Of a DNA stretch of 64,000 nucleotides, positions 1 through 13,100 are shown in pieces (positions within the stretch are counted from its first letter, which is position 1; each line of letters starts with the position of its first letter). Source of the stretch: Capitulum mitella (Eukaryota > Arthropoda > Thecostraca > Pollicipedomorpha > Pollicipedidae); NCBI GenBank assembly GCA_030062745.1, contig CP099840.1:35095101-35159100 (forward strand). The letters run 5' to 3'. Below the pieces are notes generated by a model that did no database searches, was not told the origin of the DNA, and was given only the letters and a program-made list of their open reading frames with translations. Made by a program: the position numbers and the translations under genes.

Positions 1-133
1 TCGGTGGACACGAGCACCGTCTCGTTGGTGCAGATGTAGGTGACGGTCGTGCCGATGGGCACCGGTCCCGTCACGTTGGCGTCCAGGTCCCACACCTGGG
101 TCAGGTTCTCCGGCGCCGGCGGCTGCGGACAGT
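1..133 (-). CDS. Lectin gene exon 23: CCP module 12 (cut by window edge)
   Basis: Phase 1 entry (GTCGACAG). It reads CPQPPAPENLTQVWDLD, then VTYICTNETVL, up to the window edge, covering Cys1 and Cys2 of another CCP. The gene therefore continues to the left; number of further modules and any membrane anchor are unknown. Confidence 0.82.
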
Positions 134-3100
134 CTGTCGACAGTGGGACACAGACGGTGGCAGTCTGTCTACCGTCTACTGTATATGTCTATTGTATACC
201 ACTGCAGCACACACACAGCGACAATCCATTCACGACAACGCGAAGACGGTGACAACCTGTTGAAAGTGGCGCATAGACAACACTAGTCACAGTAGCGCAA
301 CGAAGGGCAGTTTGTTGACAGCGCTAACAACTTAAATACGATAGTACACGTATGCTGACATTCCACTGACAGTGACACACGCTGAAGCAAGCTTGGCAGA
401 TGTAAGACACAATGGACACCTGAACAAGAGTCAGCTTTCTTTTAATGGAGCTGCAACACTACATACGACGACAGCAAAACAGCATATACCGACCACTGCA
501 TAAAAGTAAAGAGACCAGACGCTCGTCGACTGAGCTCCAGAGGCCACCTGTATTGCCCCCCCCCCCTCCCGCTGCCGGCAAGGGAGGCTCGGACCAACGC
601 AGCTGAAATCCAGCCGGACTGCTCACGGTCGCAGGAGGCCGGCGGCCGGCTCCAGCCAGACGCTTTGCACTTCATGGTCTGCTCCCGCAGGCCGGCCTCG
701 GTCGTCATCGAGTCGGTGCAGATGTAGAGCAGCGCGTTCTCCAGCTTGCCGGTCACCTCCCCCGTCCGATTCTGGGAGGCCCCGGGCTCGGCCGGGTCTC
801 CGATGCACGCTGAAACGAAACACCGCGAGATGAGCAGACACCCTGAAAATGCACTCCGACGGGAAAATAACAGTCTGAAATATCGCGAAACGAACAGACA
901 CCCTAAAAATACAACGTGAGGGAAAGGGAAAAAAATCAGATATCATGAGATGAACAATTTAAGAAGACATGAGACGACAATGAAGAGATACCGTGAGGTA
1001 AACGGACACTTTAACGGGGCACTGCGCGAGAAACCAACATTGGAACGACACGCACGAGACGAACACTAGCGAGACGCCGCTAGGCAGTCACGGTGCGGCG
1101 CGCCGGTCTCCGTGCTCACTGTCGCAGTTCAGGGCGTGCTCGCCGGTCCAGCCGGTCTCCGTGCAGACGAGCTCGCGCTCCTGAGGGCCGGAGACGTCCT
1201 GCATGCCCGGCCGGCACACGTAACGAGTCGTCCCGCCGCGCGCGATGCTCAGCTCGCTGATCCGGGAGCCCGGCTCCGGCTGCGGCGGCCACCGGCACGC
1301 TGTCGGCGGAGGCACGGAGCCGTGCAGCAGCGCCCTCTGGGCCATCACAGGGCTGAGTTTGGTCGGTAGCAGGACGCCCAGGAAGCGCTGCTGTTGTCTG
1401 TATACGCTCCGTTTTCGCTAAGGTTAACGCTTTGTTCCTTTGTGATGCTGGGCAGGGAGACATTTTAAAGGGAAGACGGTCGCTTAGTTCAACGATAATG
1501 ACAAAGCCAAAAAACTGTCATGGCAAACGGAAAGTATAGAATAAACTTTGGACGATGTTTGACGTTGAAATCATGACAACGAGCGCCTTTTACAAAGCAC
1601 AGTTAGCAGCTGACGAGGGATCTTGTATAGATTGCTGGCGCTGAGACTCGGATAGCAGAGCATGAGAAGACAATCACGTCAACTCTACACCATTCCCGAA
1701 AACTGATCCTTCCGCGTAAACCGCCACTGTCTACACGGACGCATCCAGTCGGTAAGGCATCGCGCAAAGCCGGTCTGTCCCAAACCAGACCTTAGCCTCG
1801 CAGTCGCGGTCCAGAGAGCCGGCCTGCGGCAGACCAGACGGCCGACTCACAGTCGCACTCGGGTACGCAGCCGTCCCAGCCGGTGGGCGAGCAGGCGAGC
1901 CGGTACCAGTGGCGGCCCCAGGGCAGCTGGGACGCGTCCGAGCACTGGTACGTGGCGGCCTCGTCTCCCAGCGTCCAGTCGACGGTCGACGCCATGCCGG
2001 AGGCCGGCGGCGGCGGGGCGGCCGTGCACACTGCGGGCCCGTCGGCCAGCCGTCACCCGGGGCCAGCCCTGACCTGACCCTGCACAGGCGGACTGGACGG
2101 CCTGCTGCTAGAACACCTCAACTTTACGGAAACAGCCAGCTCAGAAGTCACGTAAGTGGGTCTGCCGTGGCAAAACTAGCGTACTTTGGTTTTGCAACGT
2201 CAGTCTGGCAGCCCATTGCGGAATCTGTTAAGATGACTGATGTTTAGATAAGGGCAAAGCTCCGAAAAGACGAAGAAATCTGCCAGATGCGCTAGGAAAT
2301 TTGTCACTCCAGCGACTAATCGGAGAACATCTGTCAGCCGTCAGAAGCACTGTGGACATGAAACACTGTCGGAAGGCATCGCTTACTAAAAAAGGAAGGC
2401 ATTCTTCCCGTCAGGGGCCAGATACGGCATTGCATGACTAAGGCCAATTTGTTGGGGAAAAATTTATCCGAGATTCCCACACATGCCAAGCAAGACAAGG
2501 TCGGACTGTCGGCGGAGGGCGGGTTAGACAGTCGGAGGATGGCGGGCCAGACTGTCGGGGGGTCAGATTGCCGGCGGATGGCGGTTCACGCTGTCGGCGG
2601 ATGGCGGTTCAGACTGTCGGAGGAGGGCGGGTCAAACCGTCGGCGGAGAGCGGGTAAGATTGTCGGAGGCGGGCGGGCCAGACTGTCGGGGGTCAGATTG
2701 TCGGCGGAGGGAGGGTAAGACTGTTGGCGGGGATGGTTCGCACTGTCGGAGGCGGGCGGTTCACACTGTCGGAGGAGGGCGGGTCAAACTGTCGACGTAG
2801 GGCGGGATAGACAGTCGAAGGAGGGCGGACCAGACTGTGGGGGGTCAGACTGTCGGCGGAGGGCGGGTAAGACTGTTGGCGGGGGTGGTTCGCACTGTCG
2901 GAGGCGGGCAGCTCAGACTGTCCGAGGCGGGCGGGTCAAACTGCTGGCGGAAGACGTGTCGTTCTGTCGGCGGAGGGCGGTCGGCCGGCGGTGGAGGGCG
3001 GGCTGCCTCACCGGTGCAGGACTGGACGTCCGTGTCGTTCCAGCCGCCGCTGCCGCAGGCCACCGTCTGCGTGGTGCGCAGGCCCTGCGGCGTGGCCAGG

Positions 3101-6100
3101 TCACTGCTGCAGGTCAGCGTCACCACGGAGCCGAACGTGTTGTTGCCGTCGTAGTCCCAGGTCATGGTGCCGTCAGGCAGGTGCCGCAGCTCAGGGCCTG
3201 AACCAGCACATCATAAGGTTAAGGGGTTAAGGGGTGGTAGGACAACACCACGGTGGTAACCGGTTAAGGACAACACCACTGGTGTTGTCATGTCATGTCA
3301 TGTCACCATGGCAAGAAGCGGGGTGAGCGGTACGGCTGATAAACCACAACGGCTAAAGGGACGGTGCCCGAAAACTGTCGTTCCCCGCTGCTGATGCCTG
3401 AGGTACTAGTCATGTGTGTTTCAATAATAGTTTTGCATCTCAAACAGCTAGAATATATGCATAGAACGAATTATAATATGCATAGAAGGAATTATAATAT
3501 GCATAGAAGGAATTATAATATGCATAGAATAGTCACGCATTCGCACAGGTTCTATTTTCTTTGTTTTCATTGCTAGCTTATCTTTTTTTGTACGTTTTGA
3601 GGGCTTGTAAAACAATGCGTTATCCAGAGGCTTGCTTTTGTTTTTGTTTAAACATTTTTTGTTACTTTAATAAAATGTAGCAAATCGTTACTAAACCAAA
3701 AACAGGGATCGGCGTCAAACACCGTGGCAGGGTGTCCGACTGATCAACTGACGGACTGGCGCACACACCATCGCATCTCGCTCCGTCAAACTCAGCTGAG
3801 TTTAATCAGGAGAAAAACTGCCCCAATGCGTTTAAACGGAAGCGACGGCGGCGGAGCGTACAGCTGCAGTGGATCTCCTGGTCACAGTGGCTCCAGCCGG
3901 TCTCGGTGCAGACGGAGGTGATCTCAGTGGAGCCGTCGGTCGTGTTCAGGCCGTCGACGCAGCGGAACACGATCGCCGCGCCCAGCGAGTGGTTGCCGCT
4001 CGTCGTCACCGACGCGATGCTCGGGTGGTTGCCATCCGGCGGATGGAGACACTCTGCAACCGTCGACGAAAACACCGGTCTCTGGCGTCATCAGCCGTGC
4101 GGGAGATTGGGACGCTCCGCAACAGCCGACGGAAACATCCGTCTCTGACGTCACCCGTCGCCTAGCAGACTGTGGCGCTCCACAGTAGCCACGACAAAGG
4201 CATACAGGGAAGAGAATGCTTGCAAAGTAGATCCTTTACGTTCAGCTCTTGCAAACATTTTGAGCTGTTTTCTCCAGTTGCCAGCAAGCGTTGCCTACCA
4301 GGCGGCAACGAGTCCCGTAGTGGATCTATTCATTAATAGTTATTAAATACAATCAGCCACAGGTCCCCAATATCTGTCACAGATGCCCAGTCACATAAAC
4401 CCGCACTGGCGGTCACAGCCCCTCCTTCGCTGACAGTCACATGGCCCTACTGAGGTCACAGGTCCCCACTGACGGTGAAAGGTCCTTCTGACGACACCAG
4501 TGAGTCACAGTTCCCAGTGGCAATCAAAGCACCACTGACAGTCACAGACCCTCGTTGGCAGGCGACAGTCACATGTCCCCAGTGACGACCGTGACAGGCC
4601 CCAGTGACAGTCATGATTGCCATTAACGGTCATTGCCTCCCACTGATAGTTACCATCCCTCACTACTGGTCACAGGCCCCAGTTGGTGTCCTCCAGTGAT
4701 AGTCACACACCCCCCGTCACTGACGGTCACAGATCCGCCACTGACAGCAATAGTCCTCCAGTGACAGTCGCAGCCCCCCCCCCCCCCGCCACTGACGGTC
4801 GCAGGGCAGGAGTTCGCCCTGCCAGCCGCCGCCGCCGCAGGTGAAGTTCTGCTCGGTGAGGCCGGCCAGCGTCTGGAGGCCGGCCGCGCAGCTGTAGTGC
4901 GCCACGGCGCCCAGCTCGGAGTCGCCGTCCGTCCAGTTACTGGCGATCGTCGTCAGGCCGGTGACGTTCGGCGGCGAGCCGGCGCAGTCTGCCGACAGGC
5001 GGGGCGCGGGTCAGCGGCCGCGCCGCGGCCCGGCGGGTCCAGGCCCCGGGGACACGGCGCGGGGACGGCGAGAAACCGGCGCCGGCGTCGGCCATCGTGG
5101 CGATCGCGGCGAGCGGACTGGGAGGGCCAACGCGCCCTAGCGCGAGACAGGCCGCGAGAGGCACGTGAAAACGTTGACTGTCGTTTGAGTGATGTCGTGA
5201 ACTAGCAACGTTTCACGAAGAGTACATTTCGCGAATGAAGCGTGGTGACAGTTTTGGCCAGAGACGTTCAAAATGCCCGAGCCCGCCAGCAGCAGTGTGG
5301 GGTCGTCTTCACGTTATCGTGAGCTGGGTGAGGGTGCCTGGCGGCGAAGGACTGACGCGTAACCCGTTTGGACTGCTCCGACCAGCGGAGGGACTGACGG
5401 CCACCTGCGGTGGTGTAGGGAGGGGCTGGCGGCAACCTGCCGTGATGCAGGAATGGACGGTGACCACAGGCAGGAGTGGCGGCGAGCTCCGGAAGAGGTC
5501 TGGTCAGGTAAGGAACGATGGGCGTGTGCAGGGCTAGTGGTAGCCACCGTTAGCCCCGGCCGTCTGGAGCTGACTCAGTCCGTCGGTTACGCCGGGGATG
5601 GGGAGCACCGGGGAAACAATGCGCCATTCAGAACCGGAACAAGTCAACGAGTTCCATTTCCTCGGCGTGGCAGCAGTGTGTTATCAGCATCAATGAGATG
5701 CTGAAAAAAATAACGTTTTTACGTTTAATTCCCTCTTTGTTTTTCCGCGATTTCGAAATACTAAAATTGTACGGTACTCTGACCGAGGCTGAGCATCGTC
5801 CCGCAAAACGGAACTTAGCACAAGGACAAAGGAGCCTTTGGCAGCAACCAGGACAGGAGCTCCCTTTCCGCCCCGCCGTCTGGCCTGCGAGCGAGCTGTC
5901 CACCGAAATCGACCGAGCGACACAGGCCGGCTCCAGGCCAGCGCAGCAGCGCGTGTCCGCGTCCCGTCCGTTCACGCCGGGGGTCACGACGCAGCGCCGG
6001 CACGCCGAGGCCGTCCGTACGCGTGCAGTTGACGAAGTCGGGGCACAGCTGCCAGCCGGAGGGCAGGCAGATCGCCGTCGTGTTGGTCTCGCCGCCGACC

Positions 6101-7066
6101 GACTGCACGCCTTCGGGACAGCTCAGCTGCAGCAGCGCGCCCAGCGACTGCACCTCCGAGGCGTTCGTGGAGACAGGCCGGTGTTGTTCAGCTCCAGCGG
6201 GGCGCAGAACGAGCACGCCTGCACCTCGCCCACCTGAAACAGCGGCCGCCGCTCCACTCCCGGCACCGGAGCGGCGCTGCATGGCTTCGCAGGCCGCCAC
6301 ACAGCACTTCGTCCCGGGTTTCAGATGGAGAGCGTGACAATGGAGCGCGGGTCCACCAGCCATATGTTTTCGTTCTCAGTGCAACTCTTACGAGTCAAGA
6401 AATAGCCGCAAACAGAGCAAGGCCAGGGGCGAAAAGGGAAACGTAGGCTGCGACGGTAGCAGGGGCCGACATTGCCTATATATATACTAAAGTATCTGAC
6501 ATGGACCAGGCAACCTTCTGTTATAGAACTTTAACACTCCTGGCTGGATAGACCTCAGAATAATGGAGGAGGGAGCGAGCCTGGAAAAGACATCAGGCCG
6601 TTTCTTTCCAGTCAGTTTCATAAGTTCGATGTTAAGACCTCTGTAAAGTCAGGAGTCCAGACCTTCTCAATCCCCGCCCCCAGATCACGCTCCTCTCAGT
6701 CAGACATTGATCCGGGCCCGTTCCGTTTACCCAGCCGTCCACTGTGCAGGTCTGGTTTTGCTCTGTGTCGCCGCCTGCGGTGGTGAGGCCCGGCAGACAT
6801 CTGTAGGTGACCACAGTGTCGAGGAGACGCGAGGAGGCCAGCTCTGTGGCCCAGTTGCTGACGTAGGTGGCGTCTTCGTCCGGCACGAGCGGGGGCATCA
6901 TGCAGTCTGAAACACCCAGCCGGACGACCGACGTCAGGTCACGTGACCGGCTTTTTGGCGCCGTTCGCCGAAGTGTTTTCCTAATTTTCGTTTCTGTAGA
7001 TGGCTTATGGGTGAAATGTTGAATCAGTTTTAATATATATATATATATTAAAACTGATGAAACTGA

Positions 7067-7121
<55 letters not shown>

Positions 7122-10100
7122 GGTGGGCACTGGTCCGTTACTCCGTTACTCCGTTACTAACGAAGTTACTTTTTTGAGTAACGGAGTAACGGACCCGTTA
7201 CTTTTATTTTACTGTAACGGACTGAGTAACGGAAGTTACTTTTGTGGTCCGTTACTCCGTTACTTTTTGGTCCGTTACTCCGTTACTCCGTTACTCCGTT
7301 ACTTTTTAAACTCCTTACAGACACCGCCCGGCTGTATTTGCATCGGCACACCCATTGGCTACTTGAATACCCAACACCCAATAGCGTGCGGCGATACAAG
7401 CGCGGCTGGGCGCGCACTCAGCTGGCAATCGCGGAGTCGACTTGTTGACAATATTCGTCAGCTGATAAACGTTGACGGCAAGCTGGCGGCAATGGTTCAG
7501 TATAAAGGCCAGCTGACTTTGGTCTCTTTTGGGACAAAAGTATTGAATTATGCGTAAGTTTGATATGACTTAAAATGATAAATTAACCAGTCGTCATTTT
7601 TCAGGCTAAAAGATATCAAAGTTATTGTCATTTATACTGGAACAGCCAGCTGACGGCAGTTTTCAATGTTGTCTGAAGTCGGTCACGGATTGCTTACCAC
7701 CGCCACACGGTTCCCCGCCAAGATTACTCAAGGCTGTTGAGCACATGATTACTGCCGCCATGGCCTTGGATCTGTGATGTCCATGGGGCGATGGAGTGGT
7801 GATTGATTCTTGACTGGCCTGAAATTTTAACTACCTGACACTAAAATGTCCCATCAAAGCGTCTTTACGCCGCCACTGGAGGTCGAAAACCTTGACTCCG
7901 AGTCCGACGGTGCCTCAGCTTCGGAGGCAGAGGACGAGCCCGGTCTGGGTCACCCATGGCCACATCTAGAAACGTACTTTGAGTTTAAGGAGGAGAGGAA
8001 AAACGTCATTTTTACGTGTGTTCTGTGCCGACCGAAAGAGGTTATAATCAAGGCTCACAAGAGTAGCCTTTCAAACTAAAGGCACATATCAAGAGGAAGC
8101 ATTATTTACGGTATTTCCAGGTGAGAACAGAATGTGCACAATAAGTTGTCAGTAGTGAAGCATAATTATGAAGCTTGTAGACTATTGCTTGGACTATTTG
8201 CCTTAACCATATTCTCTGCAGGCAGTGAGATTCACATTACCCTGGGGGGGGGGGGGCAGATCTGCGGTAATCTACCTTTCGGCCGACGCTTACGCGTAAT
8301 TTTCGGAGACGCGGAAGTGGCAACACAAGTTGTGTGAACAATTTAGCCCATTCAGGTATTTTTCTAAGCACTGGCCCCTACTGGGTGTGTAAACTGACTT
8401 GGTTAGGTAACTCTTGAATTTTGATTCAGTTGACACATGTTTGCCTTCAGCCGATACGAGCTAACCAAACCAAAAAACAGGCAAATTGAACCTAACAGAA
8501 AATTAGTTTTACATGCCCATCTAGGGCAATCCCTGCAACCATACAGTAGGTTTTAGGTTAGGTTAGGTTAAATCATTTTTAACTTGGAGGACAGGCTACA
8601 TTGTCCATGCGATTCGAGTTACCACTTCTGCGTTCCCGAAAAAATATCAACTGGCCGAAACTCCTTTCGGCTGACACATTATTTTTTGTAGACGCAGAAG
8701 TGAGGACCCAAACTCAAACATGATATGAGCCGTTGCCACTTTTGCACCTTCGAAAAATATGCATTGGCCGAAAGGTGAAGATTACCAATTCTGCCTCCTC
8801 CCGTCCCCGCCCTCCCAGAGATCTCGAGATTCATTCGTCCAATGTTGATGGGATGAATGCCATTTAATATGTTTCAACGAGATCTCCAATTCCGGACCCC
8901 AAAAATCCAAAAATTGCGAAAATAGGGCGTGGGGCAAACAAACTCCAAAATTTGGGGATTTTTGAAAGGTCACTGCGGCCGTGTTTACCAACCAATTTTC
9001 ATGGGAATAACACGGTTAAGCTTGGAATGTCCAAGTCTTTTATATACCGAAAGCTGAAATTTAAAATAGAAAACCATAGGCAGTTCCAGGGAGGGCAAGA
9101 AGGGTGATTTTTGAAATAAGAAATTTCCTTTGTTTTTGTTTGTTTTGGGTGATATAAACATCAGATGTATAACTAGCAAGCCAGTTTAAGTTTATATGTA
9201 GCGCAGAGGTGGATCCAGGTAAACAAAATTGGGAGGGCACCATAAGCACAATAGTGTGCTCCCCCATTTTTTCAGTACTTGGGTGTGCGTTCGCCTGAAA
9301 ATGTGTGTGTATACGCATTGTTTAGGATGTGTATGACTATATAAATGAGTCAGTGATCTTTATTTCTACTCAAAATGTCACGATAGTGAACCGCACAACT
9401 TTGCAGCTTCACGGACAGCACATTACCGCCGAAAACGGGGGCTTGGAACCACCTCTTCGGGACCGATTTTTTTTTTAAATGTTGACAAAACACGTATGCA
9501 TGAATTCCATGAAATGCCAGAAAATCTTGTGGCGCTGCGGCGAACAGTGTGGGAGCGACAAGCAAACAGACACAGGTAGCAGAATCTGCCCTCCCCACAG
9601 GGAATAGGGTTAAATGAAGTGTTTTTAACCCGTCTCCGGCCGGGCTCAGAATGCCCTTTGCCCGGCCGGAGGGGGGGGGGGGCGCGGATTTCCGCACCTC
9701 CCAGGATCTCGGCTCCCATATATCGCACGGAAAAAAGGAAAACACCGGCGGAAAGGTTTTGTCAAACCGAGACGAAAACATTCAAGAGTTTTGACCTCAG
9801 GTCAATTTTGAGGCCACCAGACGCCATGAAAGGTCAAAACACGTCCTTGGAATTAGGTAAATAGACACAATACCTTGTGCCTGAAAAGCTGAACTTAAGC
9901 GACATATACTGAACCGTAAGACAATAGCGAGTTCATTGACATCAATTTTGGCTTTTCACAGGGGTCAGGTCAGGTCACGTCATCGTTCCAAAATGTTCCA
10001 CTTGTGAACGGCTAACATCCTCCGTTGCATCTTACTTATGACCATGTTTTTATAGCTAAATTGCCTTTTCAAGGTTGGTGAAGAGGTACTAAAGTACCTT

Positions 10101-13100
10101 TTTTAGTCTTTTATTTCACAATAATAAAATCCATATCAGTCATGTTTTTTTGAGTCCTTCGTCGTTTGGTATTAAAAAAACGTCAGGGGTATCAGGAATC
10201 TTACCTCCACGTACGCGCACGTACACAAACTAATACACACACATGATTTCAAAACAAAACAAGAAGTTCGCGAGACCGAAACGAGCTCTGAACGGAGACC
10301 ATTATGTTCAGGGCGGATACTTCGAGAGGCATTGTTGATCAAACCCAGTCGATAGATGTCCGCTGTTTGTCGCATTTTGCATGCGTCCGCTCCAGCGCCG
10401 GTTGTTCCCGCTCCGTCGGCGCCGCGGGCAATGAACAGGAATTCGTTGGTTTGAACATTGTGGCTAACACAGTGGTAGAATACCCGCCGCGGCTGTTGTC
10501 CCGGCGCCGCCGACTCTACAACGGCTGGTGAGGGCAGTGGGCAGCTAGCGGAGTGTTTGGGGTAAGCGCTTTTTGTTTCTTTCCTATGTATATGGAATGC
10601 GTTTTACAACCACAAAACAGCGTAAAAGACATAAAACCCGCGTTCGCTTGGTTTTCACTGCATTTCAAAAGTAACGGAATAACGGAGTAACGGTAACTTC
10701 CGTTACTTTTTAAGGCAGAGTAACGGAGTAACGGGTAACGGACTGGCTTTTTCGAGTAACGTAGTAACGAGTAACGAAGTTACATTTTTTAGTAACGATG
10801 CCCACCTATGTATATATATATTATAGTGTGTGTGTAAGCCTAAGTTCTCCTACTATGGAGGCTGCTATTTCTTCCCATAGTTATGTCCAAGTCCCGGAAG
10901 CCTATGAAGACAACTTTTGATGTTATCACAATGACCAGAGGAACTCCTCGTGGGAAGGTTAAGTCGCCTTAAACTGACATTAAGTTCGCAGCTCCCATCG
11001 CACAAAGCACCGCCCATCAGTTCATAGACATTTACAAGACATGACAACTTTGACAGCGGTTTTTGGCGCTTGACATGCTGTAGTCATTCCAGCCTTCTCG
11101 TATTGTCCTTGATAAGCATAAAAACATCATGACTGTCATGACATTTTGTCATCGACCAGCTCTTGTTAGCGATAGCCTACCGATTACAACCTTACGACAC
11201 CAATCAATGGACATCAGCTCGCCAATCGTTAGGGGATCAGTTTCCTGCCTTTCTGGACATTAACAGTTCAAAAACGACCCGAAATCATTAATGGGCTGAC
11301 GGATACCGATTAACGATGGCACCACAAATTGGTACCGTTCAGCCAAGTACAACTGTTCTACCAATAAGCGCAGAACGTTACCTATGTACGCATGATCATG
11401 AGCCTCAATGCCTAAGCTTCTGAAATGCCACGGGGCGACACAGCACGGTCACGGCTGAGGGGCGACGCCAGCCGGCCGACAATCACTCGGCTGCATGGCT
11501 GCAGCGCACGAAGCTCAAGACTGAGCTGCGACACTAGCGCGCCAGTGCGCTCGAGGGAGCAGTGCCGTGCTGAGCGGAAACTCGTGGCTGAGCCGCGCCG
11601 CCGGCCCGCCCGACAACTCACGGTCGCACGGCAGCATGGAGCTGATTGCAGGGCTGAGCTGTGACGTCTGGTGGTCGCAGTTGGTGGCCTGTTCAAAGGC
11701 ACCGTCGATGGTCGTCAGTTGTGTGCGGCAGTGGAAAACGATGCGAGAGTCGTTCACGGTCAGCTGGCTGTTGGCGGGCGCCTCCGCTATGTTGCTGAGG
11801 TCGCAGGCTGCCGGGGCAGAGCGTGGCGCGGGTCGGTGTTGCATTCCAGACCAGGGAGGGGGAGCGACAGCTCAGTGCAATCGCCATGACCCGAGCACAA
11901 GGAGTGAAGGTCATCGTGACTGGTATTGACAGGTACTGTTAAGAATTAATGTTAGCATTTTCCTTGACATTTGCATCTTTATTTGTTTTGAGAGCCTGGT
12001 AAGTGTGCTAGAAGCACATGCGTTAAATATACACACTCGCTGCCTGTCCCATTAGACATATGGTAACCAGTGTTGCCGTCCGAATGCCAATAGGATGTAC
12101 GCTGGAACGTATTCTGTTCCATTTCATCGGGGTCTCGTGTGTTCTCCATTCCTCGCAATCTTGACTACTGCATACTAAAGGTGGTGCATATTACATGGAT
12201 GGATGTAAGGATGCACATAATGCCGCATCCTTGAGGGGTACGAATTTTGCCCACCCTTGCTTGAAAGTTTGGCCGCGTTCAGTGAGGGTTAAATGATAGC
12301 TTGGAATATTATTTACGTGTACATCTTTAACCATTTCCCCGTGAGGGGGGGGGGCCGCTTTAGCAGCCTCCTCCCTCCGGTTTCTTTAGCAGCGCCATGA
12401 TACTTATGGATTCTCATGCCTATTCTTCATACGTAGCATCCCAAGTTTTCATAATTTCGTTTCTCCCAGGGACGCAGCCAGGCCGCGTTTTTGGGAGGCA
12501 TCTCATACCATTTTCGGCACTGTCGAAGACAAGAGAAAAATGGCTGCCAAAAGCGGAGTTCTTAAGATAAACTGAAAAAAGATCGTGAGGGCTACGACCA
12601 GAAACTAAGTACATAGCGTTTTGATGTAGATACATTTGAACGAAAACTCAGTAATCTTGAAGCGTATGCCATTATCACGACCTATGGCACGTGAGAACAA
12701 TTTCTGCTTGGGCTGCAGGAGGAATGTCCCACGCAGTTTCGCAGAAGTGGTGGTTTATCCCCTGTAATTTTTAAGGTATCAAATAGGTATTTTCCATTGA
12801 CGACATATTTACTTGAAACCTGAAATCTTACAAAGAGAATTTTAACCGTAGTTTGTCATGCATCGCCGGAAAAAATTATTCTTACCTTCGCCGTACCTAT
12901 TCTTGGTGAGCTGCAATCAGCTTGCCTCCCCCAACTTCTGAACCGTGGCTACATCCACGTAATTCTTACCCCCGCCGTACCGATTCTTGATGATTGCAGT
13001 CAGCTTGCCCCCTCCCCCCACAATTTCTGAACCGTTGTTACACCCACGCTATGGAGAACTATGTGTCGATGGCCGAAAGAAATTTGAGGTTTTACATCGC

